NCBI RefSeq assembly: GCF_041820985.1
Contig: NZ_JBGUAU010000012.1
Location: forward strand, 113,003-177,002
Source: Evansella sp041820985
GTDB lineage: Bacteria > Bacillota > Bacilli > Bacillales > Salisediminibacteriaceae
DNA length: 64,000 nucleotides
Direction of reading: 5' to 3'
The notes under the pieces were generated by a model that was not told the DNA's origin, searched no databases, and saw only the letters and a program-made list of their open reading frames with translations. Position 1 is the first letter of the stretch. Each line of letters opens with the position of its first letter. A program made the translations under genes and the position numbers. Below are positions 53,807 to 62,509 of the stretch, one piece after another.

Positions 53807-54583
53807 CTAGTTCTTTAACTTATCTAACTCAAAAAGGAATTTGTTATTTAGAACTTTAATATAGGTTCCTTTCATTCCCAATGAGCGAGACTCAATTACC
53901 CCTGCACTTTCCAGCTTTCTCAGGGCGTTTACAATAACTGATCTTGTAATTCCAACTCGGTCAGCAATCTTACTTGCAACAAGTAAGCCTTCATTACCAT
54001 CTAATTCTTCGAAGATGTGTTCTACAGCTTCCAATTCACTATATGATAGTGAACTAATTGCCATTTGAACAACAGCTTTACTTCTTGCTTCTTGCTCAAT
54101 TTCTTCTGTTTTCTCATGTAAGATTTCCATTCCAACAACTGTGGAACCATATTCAGCAAGCAAAAGGTCATCATCATCAAAAGAACGCTCGAGACGAGCT
54201 AAGATTAACGTTCCTAGGCGTTGTCCTCCACCAGAAATCGGAACAATCGTAGTTAATCCACTTGCAAACAAGTCTTTGTTTTCTACAGGAAAAGCAGTAA
54301 ACTCACTATTAACATCAAGATTAGAAGAAGTTTCTTCTATCTTAAAAAGTCCATTTGTATATTCTTCAGGGAATTGTCTTTCCTCTAACATTTGCTTCAT
54401 TCTTTGATTTTCTATTTCTTGTTTAATTGAGTATCCAAGTAACTTCCCTCTTCTACTTACAATAAAAACATTTGATTCAATAACATCTCGTAAAGTGACG
54501 GCCATATCCTTGAAATTTACCGCTTGCCCTCCACTTTTCTGTAATAATTCATTAATTCTTCTTGTTTTTGATAGTAGATCCAT
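53807..54583 (-). CDS. codY: Global transcriptional repressor CodY
   Basis: GTP- and branched-chain-amino-acid-responsive regulator of stationary-phase and nutrient genes. The 258-residue product has an N-terminal GAF-type ligand domain (LLSKTRRINELLQKSGGQAV onward) and a C-terminal winged helix-turn-helix (about 203-250) with LLVASKIADRVGITRSVIVN and ALRKLESAGVIESRSLGMKG. Length and order (hslV-hslU-codY) match B. subtilis. A GGAGG site precedes the ATG, 17 bases after hslU. CodY represses the fla/che operon in B. subtilis. Whether it does so here is inferred. Confidence 0.98.
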   Translation of the reverse strand: MDLLSKTRRINELLQKSGGQAVNFKDMAVTLRDVIESNVFIVSRRGKLLGYSIKQEIENQRMKQMLEERQFPEEYTNGLFKIEETSSNLDVNSEFTAFPVENKDLFASGLTTIVPISGGGQRLGTLILARLERSFDDDDLLLAEYGSTVVGMEILHEKTEEIEQEARSKAVVQMAISSLSYSELEAVEHIFEELDGNEGLLVASKIADRVGITRSVIVNALRKLESAGVIESRSLGMKGTYIKVLNNKFLFELDKLKN

Positions 54584-54600
54584 TATTTCTCCTCCAAATA

Positions 54601-56004
54601 TTATAAGATGTATTGACTTAAATCGCGATTTTTGGCAACATCTTGAAGCTTTTCTTCCACATACGCTTTGGTAATGACAACTTCCTCGAGATTAACTTCT
54701 GAAGCCTCAAAAGAGAGGTCTTCTAGTAGCTTTTCAAGAATAGTATGAAGTCTCCTTGCACCGATATTTTCCGTTTCCTCATTTACTTCTGTTGCGATTA
54801 AGGCAATTTTATAAATAGCATCGTCAGAAAATTTCAATTTTATTCCTTCTGTACCCAAAAGTGCTTGATATTGTTTCACCAAAGCGTTATGTGGGTCTAC
54901 TAATATTCTTACAAAATCATCAACAGTTAAGCTAGCTAACTCTACACGAATCGGAAAACGCCCTTGGAGCTCCGGAATTAAGTCAGAAGGTTTTGAAAAG
55001 TGAAACGCCCCAGCAGCAACGAATAACACGTGGTCTGTTTTTACCGGACCATACTTTGTTATAACTGTCGAACCTTCAACTATAGGTAAAATATCACGTT
55101 GTACACCTTCTCTTGAAACATCCGCGGATTGCTTTTCCCCTTTTCCAGCAACTTTATCGATTTCATCAATAAAGATAATTCCCAATTGCTCCGCCCTCGA
55201 AACTGCATCTTGAGTTACTTCATCCATGTCTATAAGCTTCTGTGCCTCATCTATTGTTAACACTTTTCTCGCTTCACGTACAGTTAATTTTCTTTTTTTC
55301 TTTCGTTTTGGTACCATACCACCAAATAAATCTTGCATATTCATGCCCATTTGCTCCATACCAGAACCTTGAAACATATCTAGTAAGTTCGATGATTGTT
55401 GCTCATTTACTTCTATTGTTACATATTTATCTTCTAATTCACCCAATGCTAACTTTTGAGCCATCTTCTTCCTTAGATTACTTAGAGAATCTTCCTCTTG
55501 CTCACTTACCGTATCTTCATTATCATTTTCATTATTCCCTTGAAAGAGCATCTCAAAAGGATTACGAATATTTGATTCTTTTTTTCTTGATGGAACTAGT
55601 AAATCAACAATTCTCTGATTGGCATTTTGTTCAGCTTGAGATTGAACAGTACTCATTTTCTCTTCTTTTACTAATCGGATAGACGTTTCTACAAGGTCAC
55701 GAACCATCGACTCTACGTCACGACCTACATAACCAACCTCTGTAAATTTTGTCGCTTCCACTTTAACAAACGGTGCACCAACTAGCTTTGCTAAACGACG
55801 TGCAATCTCTGTTTTCCCAACACCAGTTGGTCCTATCATTAATATATTTTTAGGCGTAATTTCTTCACGAAGTGTTTCATCTAATTGATTTCTTCGATAA
55901 CGATTACGTAAAGCAACAGCAACAGATTTTTTCGCTTTATCTTGACCTACAATATATTGATTTAGCTTTTCTACAATTTGGCGTGGCGTTAATGTTTCAC
56001 TCAT
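54601..56004 (-). CDS. hslU: ATP-dependent protease ATPase subunit HslU (ClpY)
   Basis: AAA+ unfoldase that feeds HslV. The 467-residue product has Walker A GPTGVGKT (58-65), the pore-loop region GYVGRDVESMVRDLVE, an inserted I domain (about 110-250), Walker B IIFIDEIDK, and sensor 2 in TENIGARRLHTILEKLLED. The C-terminus ends in DLSQYIL, as expected for docking into HslV. It lies 33 bases after hslV with a GGAGG site. Confidence 0.98.
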   Translation of the reverse strand: MSETLTPRQIVEKLNQYIVGQDKAKKSVAVALRNRYRRNQLDETLREEITPKNILMIGPTGVGKTEIARRLAKLVGAPFVKVEATKFTEVGYVGRDVESMVRDLVETSIRLVKEEKMSTVQSQAEQNANQRIVDLLVPSRKKESNIRNPFEMLFQGNNENDNEDTVSEQEEDSLSNLRKKMAQKLALGELEDKYVTIEVNEQQSSNLLDMFQGSGMEQMGMNMQDLFGGMVPKRKKKRKLTVREARKVLTIDEAQKLIDMDEVTQDAVSRAEQLGIIFIDEIDKVAGKGEKQSADVSREGVQRDILPIVEGSTVITKYGPVKTDHVLFVAAGAFHFSKPSDLIPELQGRFPIRVELASLTVDDFVRILVDPHNALVKQYQALLGTEGIKLKFSDDAIYKIALIATEVNEETENIGARRLHTILEKLLEDLSFEASEVNLEEVVITKAYVEEKLQDVAKNRDLSQYIL

Positions 56005-56037
56005 CCTATTTCCTCCTTCTTTTGAGGTAAGGGTTGA

Positions 56038-56583
56038 CTACTCATGAAGTTCCTCAACGATGATTTGATCATTTGTATAAACGCATATATCTGCAGCAGT
56101 TTTTAAGGAAGCCAAAGCAATTTCTTTTGCTGTTAAGTGAGGTGCATACTCCTTAAGCGCTCTCCCGGCAGATAATGCATAATTTCCACCTGATCCAATT
56201 GATAAAATACCGTCATCAGGTTCAATGACTTCACCTGTACCTGCAATTAAGTATAAATTGGACTTATCCATTACAATAAGCATTGCTTCAAGTTTACGCA
56301 AAACTCGGTCGCTTCTCCATTCTTTGGCCAATTCCACAGCTGCTCGCTGAAGGTTTCCAGAGAATTCTTCTAGTTTCTGTTCAAATTTTTCTGCTAACGT
56401 AAACGCATCCGCAACAGATCCCGCAAAACCTGCAACTACTTTTCCACGATATAACTTTCTTACCTTCTTAGCGGTATGTTTCATAACTACGGCATTACCA
56501 AATGTAACCTGCCCATCACCTGCCATTGCACAAGTGCCATTGTGCTTTACAGCAAATATTGTAGTTCCTCGAATTTGCTCCAT
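56038..56583 (-). CDS. hslV: ATP-dependent protease peptidase subunit HslV (ClpQ)
   Basis: Proteasome-like N-terminal nucleophile hydrolase. The 181-residue product begins MEQIRGTTIFAVKHNG. Thr7, or less likely Thr8, would be the nucleophile after removal of a short propeptide, as in several Firmicute HslV proteins. B. subtilis ClpQ instead uses a Ser near its N-terminus. AMAGDGQVTFG, GFAGSVADAFTL and AIGSGGNYALSAGRAL-like segments are present, with IGSGGNYALSAGRALK seen directly. AAGGAGG precedes the ATG. It is the first gene of hslV-hslU-codY. Confidence 0.97.
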   Translation of the reverse strand: MEQIRGTTIFAVKHNGTCAMAGDGQVTFGNAVVMKHTAKKVRKLYRGKVVAGFAGSVADAFTLAEKFEQKLEEFSGNLQRAAVELAKEWRSDRVLRKLEAMLIVMDKSNLYLIAGTGEVIEPDDGILSIGSGGNYALSAGRALKEYAPHLTAKEIALASLKTAADICVYTNDQIIVEELHE

Positions 56584-56724
56584 TGTAAACCTCCTTCATT
56601 AGAGCTCTTATGATGGATGTATGGTATATCGTTCCATTCCTTGTCGTTCATGTGTGGAAGATAGCATTAATATGTAGTGACGAAAGCATGTTCAGCCATA
56701 CACATAAATGTATATACAAATTGG

Positions 56725-56754
56725 ATTGTAATATAATTAAGAGCAATTGTACAA
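56725..56754 (-). promoter_or_regulatory. Candidate SigA promoter for hslV-hslU-codY
   Basis: On the minus strand TTGTAC (56749-56754) is followed after 18 bases by TACAAT (56725-56730). The transcript would start near 56718 and carry a leader of about 130 bases. This fits an operon with its own promoter now that no xerC gene connects it to trmFO. Confidence 0.55.
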
Positions 56755-56828
56755 CTTTACCATTTACTTTATATATATAAATCAATTTATGGACTATTTG
56801 TTAAACATTTATACCTTTTTTCATCTTT

Positions 56829-56865
56829 AAGAGCTACTAAATAGTAACACAATTTAGTAGCTCTT
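56829..56865 (-). terminator. Hairpin after trmFO, probable terminator
   Basis: A perfect 14-bp inverted repeat, AAGAGCTACTAAAT with ATTTAGTAGCTCTT, has a nine-base loop and lies 11 bases past the trmFO stop. The U-run after it on the minus strand is short, so termination strength is uncertain. Confidence 0.6.
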
Positions 56866-56875
56866 TCAATAAACT

Positions 56876-58180
56876 TTACAATTTTTTCACAAAATTCTGA
56901 ATTGTCCTTAATGCTCTATCAGCTAATTGTGAATTACGTTCTTGTTTATTTTTAATTCGCTTTTCGAATGGAGGAAGAAGACCAAAATTCGCATTCATTG
57001 GTTGAAAGTTCTTTGAATTTGCATTTGTAATGTAATTAGCCATAGACCCAATAACAGTTTCTTCTGGGAAAACAAGAGTTTCTTCTCCATTCACTAATCT
57101 TGAAGCATTTATACCTGCAATTATACCAGCTGCAGCAGATTCTACATAGCCCTCTACACCTGTCATTTGTCCAGCAAAAAATAGGTCTTTTCTATCTTTA
57201 TATTGATACGTTGGACTTAATAAGTTTGGAGAGTTGATAAATGTATTTCGATGCATAACACCATATCGTACGATTTCTGCATTTTCCAAGCCAGGTATGA
57301 GTTGAAGAACTTCTTTTTGAGGTCCCCACTTTAAGTGAGTTTGAAACCCTACAATATTATACAACGTTCCAGAACTATTGTCTTGTCTTAGCTGAACAAC
57401 AGCAAATGGACGTTTTCCCGTTTTCGGATCTTCTAGTCCTACAGGCTTCATCGGTCCGAAAAGCATAGTTTTCCGTCCTCGTTTTGCCATCACTTCAATT
57501 GGCATACAGCCTTCAAAAAACATTTCTTTTTCAAATTCCTTTAAAGGAACTGTTTCTGCCTCAATAAGTGCTTCGTAAAAACGATCAAATTCTTCTTCTG
57601 TCATTGGACAATTTAAATAAGCCGCTTCCCCCTTATCATATCGTGATTTTAAATATACCTTTTCTCGATCGATAGAATCAGCCTCAATAATCGGCGCAGC
57701 AGCATCATAAAAATACAAATATTCTTCTCCAGTAAGCTTTTTTAACTCATTGGATAATGCTTCTGAAGTTAATGGACCAGTACTAATTACGGTCGGCCCT
57801 TCGGGTATAGCAGTTACCTCTTCTTCTAAAACTGTGACTAGGGGATGGTTTTTCACCCGTTCCGTTACTAGTGCTGCAAATTCATGACGATCCACCGCTA
57901 GAGCTCCTCCAGCAGGTACGGAACAATCATCTGCAGATTGAATAATGACAGAATCTAATAATCGCATTTCCTCCTTTAGAACCCCCACAGCGTTCGTTAG
58001 AGTGTTAGCTCGTAACGAATTACTACAAACAAGCTCTGCAAACTTGTCCGTATGATGGGCAGGAGTTTGTTTCTTTGGTCTCATTTCATACAAGTTTACC
58101 GGTATACCCCTCTTAGCAAGTTGCCATGCTGCTTCACTTCCAGCTAATCCTGCTCCGATGACATTTACATGTTGCTTCAA
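56876..58180 (-). CDS. trmFO: Folate/FAD-dependent tRNA m5U54 methyltransferase
   Basis: Methylates U54 in the T-loop of tRNA using methylene-tetrahydrofolate and FADH2 (formerly Gid). The 434-residue product has the FAD-binding motif GAGLAGSEAAW (9-19), the active-site region LVCSNSLRANTLTNAVGVLK with Cys52 (equivalent to Cys53 of the B. subtilis enzyme), a second Cys in FFEGCMPIEVM, and the C-terminal VEGYVESAAAGIIAG. A GGAGG-type site precedes the ATG, 83 bases after topA. Confidence 0.98.
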   Translation of the reverse strand: MKQHVNVIGAGLAGSEAAWQLAKRGIPVNLYEMRPKKQTPAHHTDKFAELVCSNSLRANTLTNAVGVLKEEMRLLDSVIIQSADDCSVPAGGALAVDRHEFAALVTERVKNHPLVTVLEEEVTAIPEGPTVISTGPLTSEALSNELKKLTGEEYLYFYDAAAPIIEADSIDREKVYLKSRYDKGEAAYLNCPMTEEEFDRFYEALIEAETVPLKEFEKEMFFEGCMPIEVMAKRGRKTMLFGPMKPVGLEDPKTGKRPFAVVQLRQDNSSGTLYNIVGFQTHLKWGPQKEVLQLIPGLENAEIVRYGVMHRNTFINSPNLLSPTYQYKDRKDLFFAGQMTGVEGYVESAAAGIIAGINASRLVNGEETLVFPEETVIGSMANYITNANSKNFQPMNANFGLLPPFEKRIKNKQERNSQLADRALRTIQNFVKKL

Positions 58181-58204
58181 CGGAAAGCCTCCTCTTTCAT
58201 TTTT

Positions 58205-58248
58205 CAGGGTGCCTTCAAAAGCAATGTTACGCTTTTAAAGACACCCTG
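58205..58248 (-). terminator. Long hairpin between topA and trmFO
   Basis: Arms 58205-58222 and 58231-58248 (CAGGGTGCCTTCAAAAGC with GCTTTTAAAGACACCCTG) pair with two mismatches around an eight-base loop. The hairpin begins 16 bases past the topA stop. The base run after it on the minus strand is A-rich, not U-rich, so it is either a weak terminator or an mRNA-processing or stability element. Confidence 0.5.
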
Positions 58249-58263
58249 AGCTGCTTTTATGAT

Positions 58264-60336
58264 TTAATTTTGCTCTTCTTTATAATCACAATGCACGCAT
58301 TGTACGTTCACACCTTTTTTCGTCTTCTTCTCGACTAACATATGATCACATTTTGGACATTTTCTTGCGATAGGTTTATCCCAAGAAATAAATTCACATT
58401 CAGGATAGCGATCACATCCATAAAATATTCTTCGTTTCTTACTCTTTCTTTCAACCACATTTCCTTCGTGACATTGCGGGCATTTAACACCAACTTCTTT
58501 CACAATTGCTTTTGTATTGCGACAATCTGGGAAGTTGGAACATGCCATAAATTTACCGAACCTACCCATTTTATAGACCATTTCATGACCACATTTTTCA
58601 CAATCTTCACCAGCGGGTTCGTCTTTAATTTCCACTTCTTTCATTTCTTCTTCTGCTTTTTTCAGACGCTTTTCAAAGTCATGATAAAAATGATCAATAA
58701 CATGGACCCATTGTTCTTTTCCATCCTCAATGGAGTCTAAATCATTCTCCATTTTCGCAGTGAAATCAACATTTAGTATTTCTGGGAAAAATTCTTCAAT
58801 TAATTCTAGAACAATCTCCCCTAATTCAGTTGGGACAAAACGTTTTTCCTCAAGAGCAACATATCCCCTACGTTGAATCGTATCTAACGTCGGTGCATAG
58901 GTAGATGGGCGACCTATACCTAGCTCTTCCATCGTTTTCACTAATCGAGCCTCTGAATACCTTGGAGGTGGCTGTGTGAAATGCTGATTTGGATCTATGT
59001 TATCAGCTTTCGCTTTCTCCCCTTCATTCATTTCTGGAAGTAAACGATCTTCTTCTTTTTTACCGTCATCGTTGCCTTCAATATATACCTTCATAAAACC
59101 TTGGAACTTTAATTTAGAACCAGTTGCCCTGAACATAACCCCGTTGTTCACTAGATCTACAGACATCGTATCAAGAATAGCCGGTGCCATTTGACTTGCA
59201 ACCATGCGTTCCCATATAAGTTTATATAATCGCAATTGATCCCGACTCAAGAATGATTTTACAGACTTTGGATCCAATGCAACAGATGTTGGTCGAATTG
59301 CTTCGTGAGCATCTTGTGAATTAGAGCTTTGTTTTGTTTTTACATCTTCTTGGTTGATGTACTCTTTTCCAAAATTAGACTCAATATAATCCTTTGCTTC
59401 TGCTTTCGCTGTTTCTGACAGTCTAGTGGAATCCGTTCTCATGTATGTGATTAAACCGACAGTTCCTTCTTTTCCTAAATCAATACCTTCGTACAGCTGT
59501 TGAGCTAACATCATAGTTTTCTTAGCACGGAAATTTAGTTTCCTAGCAGCTTCTTGCTGTAATGACGAAGTTGTGAAAGGTACGACAGGATTTCTTCGTC
59601 TTTCCCGTTTTTTCACTGATTCTATAGTAAATGACTTGCCAGATAAAACTTTTAAGACACGATTCACATCATCTTCTGAAGATAATTCTATCTTCTCACC
59701 GTCAATAGAAACAAATTTCGCTTCAAACTCTTGTCCATCTTTCGTAAATTTTGCATCAATAGACCAATATTCCACAGGATCAAATTGTTTAATCTCTTTT
59801 TCACGGTCAATTATCATTTTCACCGCTACAGATTGAACTCTACCTGCGCTTAAACCTTTTTTCACTTTCTTCCATAATAGTGGACTAATGTTATACCCTA
59901 CGAGACGATCTAACACTCTGCGAGCTTGCTGAGCATCAACTAAGTTCATATCAATGGTTCGAGGTCTTTTAAATGAATCTTTAATCGCTTGTTGTGTTAT
60001 TTCATTAAATACGACCCTACATTCCGAAGTTTCATCAATATTTAAACTATGAGCTAAATGCCATGCAATTGCTTCACCTTCACGGTCGGGGTCAGCTGCG
60101 AGATATATGCGTTTTGCTTTTTTCGCTGCAGCCTTTAATTCCTTTAATATCGGACCTTTTCCGCGAATCGTTATATATTTAGGGGAAAACCCTTCCTCTA
60201 CATCTACTCCCATTTGACTTTTTGGAAGATCAATAACATGACCCATAGATGCTTTAACAGCATATTTTTTCCCTAGATATTTTCCTATCGTCTTCGCTTT
60301 AGCGGGTGATTCCACGATCACTAAGTAATCGGACAT
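58264..60336 (-). CDS. topA: DNA topoisomerase I (type IA)
   Basis: Relaxes negative supercoils. The 690-residue product begins with the Toprim domain MSDYLVIVESPAKAKTIGKY and has LAADPDREGEAIAWHL. The catalytic region LITYMRTDSTRLS follows, with the Tyr nucleophile, then the family stretch GRPSTYAPTLDTIQRRGYV. Three C-terminal four-Cys zinc domains close it, starting CEKCGHEMV, CPQCHEGNV and CPKCDHMLV. It is the middle of the dprA-topA-trmFO block. The length matches B. subtilis TopA. Confidence 0.98.
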   Translation of the reverse strand: MSDYLVIVESPAKAKTIGKYLGKKYAVKASMGHVIDLPKSQMGVDVEEGFSPKYITIRGKGPILKELKAAAKKAKRIYLAADPDREGEAIAWHLAHSLNIDETSECRVVFNEITQQAIKDSFKRPRTIDMNLVDAQQARRVLDRLVGYNISPLLWKKVKKGLSAGRVQSVAVKMIIDREKEIKQFDPVEYWSIDAKFTKDGQEFEAKFVSIDGEKIELSSEDDVNRVLKVLSGKSFTIESVKKRERRRNPVVPFTTSSLQQEAARKLNFRAKKTMMLAQQLYEGIDLGKEGTVGLITYMRTDSTRLSETAKAEAKDYIESNFGKEYINQEDVKTKQSSNSQDAHEAIRPTSVALDPKSVKSFLSRDQLRLYKLIWERMVASQMAPAILDTMSVDLVNNGVMFRATGSKLKFQGFMKVYIEGNDDGKKEEDRLLPEMNEGEKAKADNIDPNQHFTQPPPRYSEARLVKTMEELGIGRPSTYAPTLDTIQRRGYVALEEKRFVPTELGEIVLELIEEFFPEILNVDFTAKMENDLDSIEDGKEQWVHVIDHFYHDFEKRLKKAEEEMKEVEIKDEPAGEDCEKCGHEMVYKMGRFGKFMACSNFPDCRNTKAIVKEVGVKCPQCHEGNVVERKSKKRRIFYGCDRYPECEFISWDKPIARKCPKCDHMLVEKKTKKGVNVQCVHCDYKEEQN

Positions 60337-60606
60337 ACCCTATTTCCTCCCCCTTCAGAGGTAAATTACTAGAAAAACTTAATAGTCTTCCTGTTATTAT
60401 TCCCTAATGAATATATATAAAAATGTAAAGTAAAATCTTCCCTATTATTAAACACTCTTTGCTGATTTGTCAAACATGATGTAAGAATATTTAAATAAAA
60501 TATATTGATTCACCCTCTATATATCAACATTTATCTGGATAAAATATTTTTTGAATATTAGAAAACTATTTATGTATTTCTAATACTATCTCTCATTGTT
60601 TCACAT
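60337..60606. other. AT-rich gap between dprA and topA
   Basis: No gene, repeat or clear terminator was seen here. The stretch is strongly AT-rich with many possible TATAAT-like words. It presumably carries the topA promoter, which in other bacteria is supercoiling-sensitive. I cannot pick one site with confidence. Confidence 0.4.
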
Positions 60607-61485
60607 TTAATAAGTGAAATATTCCTCTAGTATATCATTCGCTCTTAGAATTATTTTAGCCCCTTCTTGAATAAGCTTGTTTGTACCAAGTGATTCACTA
60701 TCGGATATTCTTCCTGGTAATGCAAAGACATCCCGCCCTTGCTGTAATGCAAGGTCACTAGTTATCAACGACCCACTTTTTTCTTTTGCTTCTACTACAA
60801 ACGTTGCATTAGATAATCCACTAATTATACGATTCCTTTCAGGAAAGTGCCACTTTTGAGGGCGAACGAAGGGTGGATATTCCGAAATTAGAAGATGATT
60901 TCTTCGTATTTCATGAAACAATGAAGCATTGGAATGGGGATATATCCAATTTAACCCATAACCTAATACTGCAATAGTATGACCTTTCTCTTCAATAGTC
61001 AAATGATGAGCCATTCGGTCTACTCCTAAAGCTAACCCACTTACGATGGAAATCCCTTTATGAATAACAGGTTGAAGGATGATTTTTAACTCATCCTGAA
61101 TATAACTACTAGGATGTCGTGTACCTACAACACTTAATAGTGGTTGGTTGTGAAACAAAGAAAAATCACCTTGATAATATATAACCCAAGGAGGATCATA
61201 TATATTTTTCAATAATATTGGATAATCATGATCAAAAACAGTGACATAGGAAATGTTTTTTGTGGATAAATCATCGAGGATAGATTGAATAGAAACACTT
61301 GTTAAATGATTTGCTATTGTAGAAGCTTTACTTATTTGTATTCCTAAAATCTTTGCTAAGTTCTCTGTTGACAACAAGTATAGTTTGGAAAACGATGGGT
61401 CGTATTCATAATATTTTTTCACTAAACGAAAATTACCACCACAACTGTAATGGAGGTGAAGTAAATGTAATTCATTTGTGTTCAA
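60607..61485 (-). CDS. dprA: DNA-processing protein DprA (Smf)
   Basis: Binds incoming single-stranded DNA and loads RecA during transformation. The TTG at 61485, behind AAAGGACGATG, gives 292 residues. The Rossmann-like core shows LSVVGTRHPSSY, SGLALGVDRMAHH, IAVLGYGLNWIYP, LISEYPPFVRPQKWHFPERN, RIISGLSNATFVVEAKEKSG and REGRDVFALPG-type text (QQGRDVFALPG). The frame is open 40 codons further upstream to 61605, but those codons overlap the sucD terminator and the sucD end. The neighbouring order sucD-dprA-topA is standard. The N-terminal SAM-like region is present. Confidence 0.96.
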   Translation of the reverse strand: MNTNELHLLHLHYSCGGNFRLVKKYYEYDPSFSKLYLLSTENLAKILGIQISKASTIANHLTSVSIQSILDDLSTKNISYVTVFDHDYPILLKNIYDPPWVIYYQGDFSLFHNQPLLSVVGTRHPSSYIQDELKIILQPVIHKGISIVSGLALGVDRMAHHLTIEEKGHTIAVLGYGLNWIYPHSNASLFHEIRRNHLLISEYPPFVRPQKWHFPERNRIISGLSNATFVVEAKEKSGSLITSDLALQQGRDVFALPGRISDSESLGTNKLIQEGAKIILRANDILEEYFTY

Positions 61486-61534
61486 GAAACATCGTCCTTT
61501 CGAGGATATTTGAAGAAATGAGAAGATGTGGAGG

Positions 61535-61580
61535 CAAAAAAAGTTTGCTGACTCAAGGTAAAATTCCTTTGAGCCAGCAG
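61535..61580 (-). terminator. Rho-independent terminator after sucD
   Basis: On the minus strand GCTGGCTCAAAGG (61566-61578) pairs with CCTTGAGTCAGC (61547-61558) around a short loop, followed by ACTTTTTTTGCC. It starts a few bases past the sucD stop and ends the sucCD transcript before dprA. Confidence 0.93.
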
Positions 61581-61586
61581 TACTAT

Positions 61587-62492
61587 CTATTTGTGTGTTA
61601 CACACTTTTCATATAAACCAGTTTCCTTTAAAACAGAAATTAACGTTTCACCCATTACTGCAGGAGTTTCTGCTACTTTTACACCAGCAAATTCAAGGGT
61701 TTTAATTTTTTCTGCGGCAGTACCTTTTCCACCAGAAATAATGGCACCAGCATGACCCATACGCTTTCCAGGAGGTGCTGTTTTACCACCGATGAAGCCC
61801 ACAACTGGTTTTTTCATATTGGCTTTAATCCACTCTGCAGCTTCTTCCTCTGCAGTACCACCAATTTCACCAATCATAATTACTGCATACGTATCTTCAT
61901 CTTCATTAAATAACTTTAATACATCGATAAAGTTTGTTCCATTAACTGGGTCTCCACCAATACCTACTGCAGTAGATTGCCCAATTCCCTCTGTAGATAG
62001 CTGATGAACCGCTTCATACGTTAATGTACCTGAACGTGATACAACACCCACATGACCTTTTTTATGAATGTATCCTGGCATAATACCAATTTTACATTCT
62101 TCTGGCGTAATAACACCTGGGCAGTTCGGTCCAATTAAACGAGTACTTTTCCCTTCAAGGTAACGTTTTACTTTTACCATGTCTGTAACTGGGATACCTT
62201 CTGTAATTGTGATTACAAGCTCAATTCCTGCATCCGCGGCTTCCATAATTGCATCTGCTGCGAACGGAGGTGGAACATAAATTACCGATGCATTGGCACC
62301 AGTTTTTGCCACTGCGTCTGATACAGTATCAAAAACAGGAATCCCTTCAACCTCTGTTCCTCCTTTACCAGGAGTAACACCACCTACTACATTTGTACCA
62401 TATTCTACTGCTTGCTTTGTATGAAATAGTCCTGTTGCTCCTGTGATACCTTGAACGATAAGTTTTGTATCTTTATTAATTAAGATGCTCAT
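61587..62492 (-). CDS. sucD: Succinyl-CoA synthetase, alpha subunit
   Basis: Substrate-level phosphorylation step of the TCA cycle, succinyl-CoA to succinate with ADP. The 301-residue product has the CoA-binding Rossmann domain (LIVQGITGATGLFHTKQAVE), LIGPNCPGVITPEECKIGIM, and SRSGTLTYEAVHQL. The phospho-His region reads GKRMGHAGAIISGGKGTA (His about 249). It lies 17 bases after sucC and partners with it. Confidence 0.99.
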   Translation of the reverse strand: MSILINKDTKLIVQGITGATGLFHTKQAVEYGTNVVGGVTPGKGGTEVEGIPVFDTVSDAVAKTGANASVIYVPPPFAADAIMEAADAGIELVITITEGIPVTDMVKVKRYLEGKSTRLIGPNCPGVITPEECKIGIMPGYIHKKGHVGVVSRSGTLTYEAVHQLSTEGIGQSTAVGIGGDPVNGTNFIDVLKLFNEDEDTYAVIMIGEIGGTAEEEAAEWIKANMKKPVVGFIGGKTAPPGKRMGHAGAIISGGKGTAAEKIKTLEFAGVKVAETPAVMGETLISVLKETGLYEKCVTHK

Positions 62493-62509
62493 ATTATCCC
62501 CCCACCTTT

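Larger units (their letters stand above)
56584..56875. other. Gene-free gap where xerC/codV usually lies
   Basis: In B. subtilis the tyrosine recombinase gene codV (xerC) sits between trmFO and hslV. Here 292 bases separate the two genes and no frame shows a recombinase motif or remnant. The gap holds a trmFO-proximal hairpin (56829-56865) and a candidate hslV promoter (56725-56754). Confidence 0.85.

Noticed and set aside
61486..61605. Longer N-terminus for dprA
   Set aside because: The extra 40 codons cover the sucD terminator and the sucD end and have no ribosome site. The TTG at 61485 gives normal DprA length.
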